Shown here: positions 57,839-64,000 of the stretch, in pieces
Layout of the letters: the number at the start of each line of letters is the position of its first letter
How positions within the stretch are numbered: the first letter of the stretch is position 1
Assembly (NCBI GenBank): GCA_948146395.1
Contig: OX411554.1
Coordinates: forward strand, 37,549,730-37,613,729
Reading direction: 5' to 3'
From: Fragum whitleyi
Taxonomy: Eukaryota > Mollusca > Bivalvia > Cardiida > Cardiidae
DNA length: 64,000 bases
The notes under the pieces: model-generated
The model's database searches: none
What the model was told of the DNA's origin: nothing
What the model saw: the letters and a program-made list of their open reading frames with translations, nothing else
Translations under genes and position numbers: made by a program

Positions 57839-57981
57839 TAATACGTACTTAATGTATTGTATGAAAAACTCTCTACCTCGGTTGTGGGAATTGATAATTG
57901 TCGCGACAGAGCCTCGATAATTATCAATTCCCTAAACCTCTTTAGATATTTTTTTTTTTACAAAACACTCAGTACGTATTA
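57839..57981. repeat. Imperfect inverted repeat, MITE-like
   Basis: Ends 'aatacgtact' and 'agtacgtatt' are complementary, and a strong inner stem is formed by 'gggaattgataatt' and 'aattatcaattccc' around a short loop. About 143 bp; no clear target duplication. Confidence 0.7.
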
Positions 57982-58740
57982 TTTATACCTCTAGTCTCGC
58001 AACAATATATTCCCAACAAATGAATGAACACTTCAACCGATCAGGTTCTACTCCTTACCTCAATGTTTAAGGACAAGACAATCGGTATTATCAAAGATAA
58101 GTCTGTTCGACTGTTCGGACTGATGACAGTTTATACTGTCTTCCGAAGGCTTTTGTACAAAAGGGGCCCGTTGTACTTAACTTCTTTAAAAAAAACGTTA
58201 GTCAAAATCACAAATCGTACCTGTTGTTTTCATCCATTGTTAGATTCTGACTTGCATCATCTCTCTGGAATCGTCTTTAGAAAACGATTCCAATTAGATT
58301 ATTCTTGGCAGAATTCCATATTAAGTTACTATTAGAGAAGCAACTTTAATGTTTAACTTTCTCAGAAAGTGATCGTAAGATGTTTAGTAAAACAGGAACA
58401 AGGAGTACGGTGTGAAAAGGGTGAAGAAAAAATAATTTTACAACGGTAAAGTTTTTCAGTGTCATTCCTCAATAAAATCAACAAATAATGACTTCATCTC
58501 GTAAAAGTCAAGGTTTATGTTTGTCCGTCCACGAGGTTAATTAGAATAAATAGAGCCATTTTCTGTTGATATTAATCTAATTTTACGTTGATGCATTGAA
58601 AACGAACGTGGCAGTAATCCGATTTATTTCCATCTATATGTATTTGTTGACACTCACAATCTAATTTGCAAAATGTTTGATTGGCTTTAAGCTTAGAGCT
58701 TGATATTCTTAAAGATTAGCTTGTAAACAAGTACAGACGT
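57982..58740. other. Unannotated region
   Basis: An open frame at 58024-58335 has no recognised motif and no support. Nothing else seen. Confidence 0.45.
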
Positions 58741-58750
58741 ACAATTTTAA

Positions 58751-58812
58751 GTGAGTGATCAAGGTCAATTTTATCTCTACCTGTATAGACAAATTGACCT
58801 TTGATCACTCGC
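58751..58812. repeat. Stand-alone relative of the array's 24-bp hairpin
   Basis: 'gtgagtgatcaaggtcaatt' (58751-58770) and 'aattgacctttgatcactcg' (58792-58811) enclose the same type of loop ('tctacctgtatagac') as 8384-8447. Both arms and loop are recognisably the same family. Confidence 0.88.
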
Positions 58813-58949
58813 TTAAACTTGTCGTTCTTTAACGTAACGTAGGAAAGAGACGTATTCAAAATCCAAAAGCCTCTACAGTCTAAAGCTTGGGATGTTTAGC
58901 ATGATATGAACATAAAAAAGTTTAAACCTTGGGTTAGAAATTATTAATC

Positions 58950-59995
58950 AATGACCCGATATTAACAATTATTGCGATTAACCATTTATGTCAGGCTCCT
59001 TAAATTTTCTTGAACTTTTACCTTTGACAAGTCTAGATTACATTGCAAGACGGTGCAAGACGAATTTGATAATGACAGGGTTAGAACACGACCGGAGATT
59101 GCATGGGTGCGTAGCTATCGTTACGCACATAACGCAAGTGCGTAAAAGAAATAAATGCTCTTTCGAAAAGTGTCGTCCATGAATGATCAAAAGATCGAAA
59201 CTACAGCTTTTTCAAGCTGTAGTTACGAAGTTTTGATAATTCACCAACATTCAAATCATTAAAGAAGGGGAGCGGGTGGACGATATTTAGCTTTTGTCGC
59301 AGCCCACATAGCGCATTTATCCTATATATTCATTCCATGTTTGTCGCCTTCTGAGTGCGTATGAATTTCAAAATCCTATTTACGGCTATGTTGCATGACT
59401 GAGAATTTACTCACTCCGATTTAAGATAAAACCTGTTGTTTTCTTGTAATACTATGATTAATATGAGAAAATAAAATATGATTTAAGGTTAATTATTATT
59501 TTGATTTTTGCTTTTAAAGGAATAACTAGGATAAAACATTTGTTCAAACTCGTATTTTAAACATCTCGGACCCAAGAAATTACGCTCAACTCTTTCTTAC
59601 AATGCAGGGTAAAAATTAAGAAATACAGGTTTTCTTTTCAACTTAAAAAGTAATAAACTGCATCAAGTGATCTTTAAAGGTTGTTTCCTCGATATGGCAA
59701 ATTTGCATGTTAAGATCGCATATATTAGAAAGAGAAATGGTTTCAACTCGTGCAAAATACACGACGATCAATTGATTGCAATTAAGACAGGCGTATGGTT
59801 TGCAGCTCCCATGCATATAATACCAGCCTTTCGTTCAGGCTGACAAAACAGCGTAAACTGTTAATTAACCTCGTATTACACGTGAATATGCGGGGTAAAA
59901 TTAGCAAACAGTTTGCACCGTTTTCATTCTGAACACAGCGCGGGTATTGTTTGGTGAAAACTTGGTGTTTCCTATTCACCTAAAGACTACGTTTC
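58950..59995. repeat. Old dispersed repeat, copy related to 52020-53010
   Basis: Collinear but diverged similarity with 52020-53010 (see that entry). It has about 120 bp of extra sequence at 59825-59945 near a shared 'cccatgcat' site. No gene recognised. Confidence 0.6.
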
Positions 59996-60505
59996 AATAA
60001 AAGATAAATAAAGTATGATGGTATCGATTGACCAACAATTATTTTCAGAAATGAAAGCAATCTCAAAGTAAATGATTCTGGAATGAAATTCAATTAGCGG
60101 GATGAATGAGTTTTGAATGAAATTGAAAGGAGATTATACAAAAATTCTTTCAAGATAGTAAGTCTGTGAAATAAAAGATTTGCTTTAGGAAGTTGATTTT
60201 TTTCTGAATGATTTAGGAGTGTCTTTGAATGGTTTGAGTATGCGTTTGGAATGAAAGAATGGAACGTTTATTGAGTGTTTTAGGGTGGTTTTGAGAGGAG
60301 TGAGAGTCATGATTATCCTAACTGTAGCTCTAATGACGGCAGTTCATCAAGATAAGATATCGTGACATATAATTTGTTATTTATCTTCGTCACACAACGC
60401 GTTTGCTCTCTTGACTCTCAAAATTCAATAAAAAATGGATAACGAGCGAGGCCCTACCCTGATTCGATTAACAATTAAGCTACATTCTATGGCTTCGTTG
60501 ACATT
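59996..60505. other. Old repeat sequence, no gene
   Basis: Contains a second 'agataagatatcgtgacata' (about 60353), shared with 55157. Otherwise unrecognised. Confidence 0.45.
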
Positions 60506-60515
60506 TCCACATCTT

Positions 60516-60776
60516 CTGGCCCCGAGCCTATAAAACTTTTTTACAGACTCAGGCTAAATTTTCTCAATTTTCAAATTAAAATAAATATTAATAATACAAA
60601 AAATACTATTAATAAGTTGTTATTTATAACAACTTATAAATATCATCTTTTATGCTTAAACATTTAAATGCCGGAATAATGAAACAGAATTACGGCTTTA
60701 ATCTCAAACTAAAATTTGAGATAATTGAGCCTGAGCCTGAGAAAAGTTTTATATAAGTTCGGGCCCTGAAGCCAGT
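60516..60776. mobile_element. ~260-bp MITE with long imperfect TIRs
   Basis: The left end 'ggccccgagcctataaaact' and the right end, read in reverse ('gggcccgaacttatataaaa'), match imperfectly over about 60 bp. The match includes 'ctcaggctaaattttctcaa' against 'ctcaggctcaattatctcaa'. A central small hairpin 'agttgttatttataacaact' is at about 60617-60636. The element has no coding capacity. Confidence 0.8.
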
Positions 60777-61118
60777 TGATACGTATTAAAACCTTATCTT
60801 GCTGTATAAGTTTTTAAGTCAATTGGCATTCGCTGGCTTTTTAGAACAAGGCTCAATTTTGGTCCATTAAAAAAAAATATGAATAAATAAAAAGAATGTA
60901 GACAATGTCAGTGGTCACGTCGGGTCTTTACCTATAGTGCATGACAAAACTTGGTATACAACAGGAATATCCTTTGAACAGCATCTAATAATATGACCTT
61001 CGTCGCGGGAGTGAAATAACCCCGTTAAATATTTATGAAATTGCATGGGTATTATTACACTTGTGCAATAACTATGCAAATGAGCCAAGAGCGAATAGCA
61101 ACGCTATTTTGTAACCGC
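60777..61118. other. Old repeat sequence
   Basis: 'gcatgacaaaacttggtata' near 60940 resembles 'gcatgacaagtcttggtgca' near 55362. No gene recognised. Confidence 0.45.
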
Positions 61119-61142
61119 AAAAAAAAAAAAAAAAAAAAAAAA
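61119..61142. repeat. Poly-A tract (24 A)
   Basis: Uninterrupted run of A; it could be a retroposon tail, but no element body is recognised upstream. Confidence 0.9.
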
Positions 61143-62105
61143 TGACGTGATTCTATTTATTATATTCCTGACAGTGAAATCCAAGGATTTCCCAGTGTAA
61201 TAAATTTTGATATCATCACTAGTGACGATAACACTTTTCAGTTTCACTGGAGGAACTACTTTTTTTCAAGCAGCTTGACCCCTGCTTAGACTGCTGAGGT
61301 AATACAATCAAGCCAAATCACAGATTCGGGTTATCTCCATCTGGGGTTCAAAATTACAAATATTTGGTTGGTTTTTAATAATTATGCAAATTTCATGTAA
61401 TAACTATGCTGAAAAGTAAATATTAGACTACAGATGGGGGTGTTAATTGACCCCTCCCCCTTCCCTTCCAGATCCCCTATTATGGCTTCTAAATAACGGA
61501 TTATCAAAAGAATTTGTGAACTAACATGAACTAGGGAAACAGAAACTAAATGTAACCAATATGAACAGTAATATGAACGTAGAAACAACCTGAAATGTAA
61601 GTGAAACAATAACTATCCTATTTTTTCCTTATCCAACTGTTTCTGTTCTCTGTGACCTTAAGAAGTTTTCCGAAATCCGATGACATATCAGTTATAGCGA
61701 CAGACACCCAATCAAGCCCAAGCCTAAGTTGATTCTAAAAGCTCATCTCTTTGAGTAATCACAGACTGCACAATTCTTCTAGTATTTCATCTCGGTACCC
61801 TGTCGCTTTCCAAAAATCCCGGTTGTCTTATGTTTACATCGTAAACAAAGTTGTCGTTCTTGTATCTATAGAATTTGAAACTTCGCCCAAACTTTTTTAG
61901 TTCCTCGTCTTAAAATTGTACAACGTCCAGAGAAAGCTCAAAGTATCTTTATAGTTCCTCGGTTTTTTTAAGCGTAATCCAAGATGGCGATAAGAAATTT
62001 TTGAAAAGACATGATATCTTGATATCAACTCGCAAGGGCGGACGATAGAAAATTACAAAAAACCTTGTATCAGGAATAAAAATATAATTGTATGGAATAT
62101 ATGAT
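61143..62105. other. Unannotated region
   Basis: Contains small palindromes near 61174 ('gaaatccaaggatttc') and 61215 ('atcatcactagtgacgat'). No gene recognised. Confidence 0.45.
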
Positions 62106-62113
62106 AAATAGAA

Positions 62114-62224
62114 TAATTAACTGGTTATGTCTGATATGAAAAATATTTCACTCGAATACGTCATTAACGCCTAATAACGCATTCTCGTGAAATATTTTTC
62201 ATATCAGACATAACCAGTTAATTA
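62114..62224. repeat. Perfect 38-bp-arm inverted repeat
   Basis: 62114-62151 (starts 'taattaactggttatgtctg') and 62187-62224 are exact reverse complements, separated by 35 nt. Pairing may extend a few more bases outward. It is the longest perfect hairpin I found in the window apart from the foldback arms. Confidence 0.93.
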
Positions 62225-63059
62225 TCCTCTATATATTGTGACGTCAGGTTTAGACGACGTTTTAAGTTTCGCGGAAAATTGAAATGTTGAATTTCAAGAA
62301 TTTCGACGATTTTTCACAAAAATTCGGGTCATATTATAAATAGAATGTAAAATTTGATCTCATAAAATACAGAATTTATTAAACTCGTCATCTAGATTAA
62401 ACCAGTTAAAAACTCGGTGCAGTCTCGTTTTTATCTGTTTATAGATGGCTCGTTTAATAAATTCGGTGTTCTTTGACCACTCATTTAATATTCTCTATTT
62501 ATTAATCAAGATTTTTGGACGAAGATTAGAGTTACTTAATTATGAGCATTACATCCCCAGTTATCAGCAACGCGGTATTGACACACAACCCTATCAAAAC
62601 CATTTGAGCCTGTATGTGAGATTTCCAACAATTTCAAATGTGCGCAAAGCAAAGACTCAGAACACCCTGTGTATCTGCACAGTCTGGCCAGAGTCTTTAC
62701 CATACGTTTTGTAGATAGATAAGGCCTAAATGCATCAGGTATTTCTATATTTATAGTAGGCTGATCAATGTTTGCACCTCAAGCACATTTCAAATTGTTG
62801 GAAATGTCACTCACAGGCCATTTTCATATCACTCATTCAGTGTTCGATTATACCATTCAGAACGATAGTCGCATGGTTCTTACTGAATCCAGTGATTTTC
62901 AAACCCATTCGAATAGTCTCAGTCGGACCATCTTTTTTCCTTGTATAGCTTTCTAGGATGCTCAATGATTGCCCATAACGAACATTTTAAATTGTTGGAA
63001 ATGTCACGCACAGGCTCTATTTAAGTGCAATAAACTTCACCAATGCATGTAAATCGCTG
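62225..63059. repeat. Old dispersed repeat sequence with internal direct motif
   Basis: 'aaattgttggaaatgtcac' occurs at about 62791 and 62990, 200 bp apart. Relatives lie at 4092 and 52378, and inverted relatives at about 52219 and 62624. 'tttttggacgaagattagag' relates to 55426. Short open frames here lack support. Confidence 0.6.
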
Positions 63060-64000
63060 ATGTTCCAAAAAGAAAAAATCTGCGAACTTGGCACTTCATT
63101 GGTAGGGTCAATCTCTCAGATTTTTTCATGTGAGTTATCAGTTTTGAAAGAAATGACAAATTTAATGGATCTCAAACATGCAATGGGCCAATTCTTTAAA
63201 GACCTTCACGACATCGGAACAGTCGTAATGAGAGGAATTCATCTGGAAAAATGTGCAATATTTGGACTATCCTCATTACTCTTTCAGGAAGTATAATTGG
63301 ACAATGAAAAACTTTGATGAAAAAATTCCCAACTTCAAATTGTGATAAATCACGATCCTTTTGATTTTCATAAATAAATAAGAATTAAGACAATGGCAAT
63401 TATTTCATAATCCAAGTTTTGCCACACAGTAAATAACACCGTGAAATTGAAAAGGCGAATAATTTGGAATGATTTCAGAATGATATTGAATGATGTATGG
63501 AGAGAGTTTCAAATGAAATTTAAGGTAAGTAATAGATGTTGCTGACTGTTGTATTGCAGCGATTGCACAGCGATCTCAAGGTCTGTTCTTTGATTTGTAA
63601 TAGAACCCATACAACAGGTTCTCTCACATCGTACGATTGATTACAAGGTTATCGTGAGTTTAGGCTCTAAAATGGTTGAATTACAGAGATATTTATATGA
63701 CCTAATACTTAAACAGGACCATGTGGGAGATGCAAAGGGTGACCACCGTATTAAGCATTGGGTTTAACTACATGTATCTTCAAAATCTTTAAATGAAGAT
63801 TGAAAAAAAAGTACAATTCAAAGGCAAAAACAAAATTTGACAATAAGAAAATGATTTCTTTTTCCTCTTAATCTTTTTCATATATTTTAACTCTCATACT
63901 GCTGAATTTAATTTTGTTTCAAACAAATTACCCGATAGTCGAGTGGTAAGCGCACTTGAAGCATAACCCGGTTTTGTGAGTTTGGAACTAGCTCGCAGTG
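63060..64000. repeat. Diverged segmental repeat, copy 2, cut by window end
   Basis: Collinear with 56280-57592. At its end (about 63930-64000) it reads 'agtcgagtggtaagcgcact', a tRNA-like box A head, then 'gagtttggaactagctcgca', the start of a SINE whose remainder lies beyond the window. Confidence 0.78.

Overview
This looks like eukaryotic, repeat-dominated, AT-rich genomic DNA, most likely from a bivalve mollusc (inference). The clues are several tRNA-headed SINEs whose 3' part ends in a 'GCGTTAAAC' motif I associate with mollusc SINEs, degenerate 'GACCTAGTTTTTGACCCCA'-type tandem repeats followed by GACGGAC-type microsatellite, nested TIR elements, and no bacterial-style gene organisation. 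I see no convincing host gene exon, tRNA gene, rRNA or CRISPR. The only clear protein-coding sequence is a reverse transcriptase ORF of a 5'-truncated non-LTR retrotransposon (37454-39492).

Layout. (1) 23-2366: two near-identical 1172-bp tandem copies. (2) about 1881-39776: a head-to-tail macrosatellite with a ~6.9-kb unit (U1 1881-8894, U2 8895-15817, U3 15818-22707, U4 22708-36718 including insertions, U5 36719-39776, truncated). U4 is interrupted by a TA-flanked TIR element (26879-28259) and by a long repeat, here called E1 (30261-35980). E1 carries SINEs, a second TA-flanked TIR element (31903-34602) and a small MITE-like cassette (34921-35187). U5 carries the LINE. (3) 39777-40699: SINE and microsatellites. 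(4) 40700-51671: a second copy of the long repeat (E2). It is split by a 7.6-kb foldback-like element (41115-48734) with long inverted arms of ~330-bp tandem repeats around a GC-rich core of ~362-bp repeats, and by a TTAA-flanked TIR element (48870-49633). (5) 51672-64000: old dispersed repeats in several diverged copies, hairpins, microsatellites, a SINE with a clean 14-bp target-site duplication, a LINE 3' tail, a MITE and a diverged segmental duplication (56280-57592 against 63060-64000).

The window is unusually informative because repeat copies supply the empty sites. U1-U4 show the LINE insertion site before insertion, U1-U3 show the 1.38-kb TIR insertion site, and E1 and E2 serve as each other's pre-insertion alleles. 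Boundaries, target-site duplications and relative ages of five insertions can therefore be read directly. The strongest candidates for something undescribed are the foldback-like element with its GC-rich satellite core, and the two TA-flanked elements that share a plan of TIR plus many subterminal copies of the TIR core.
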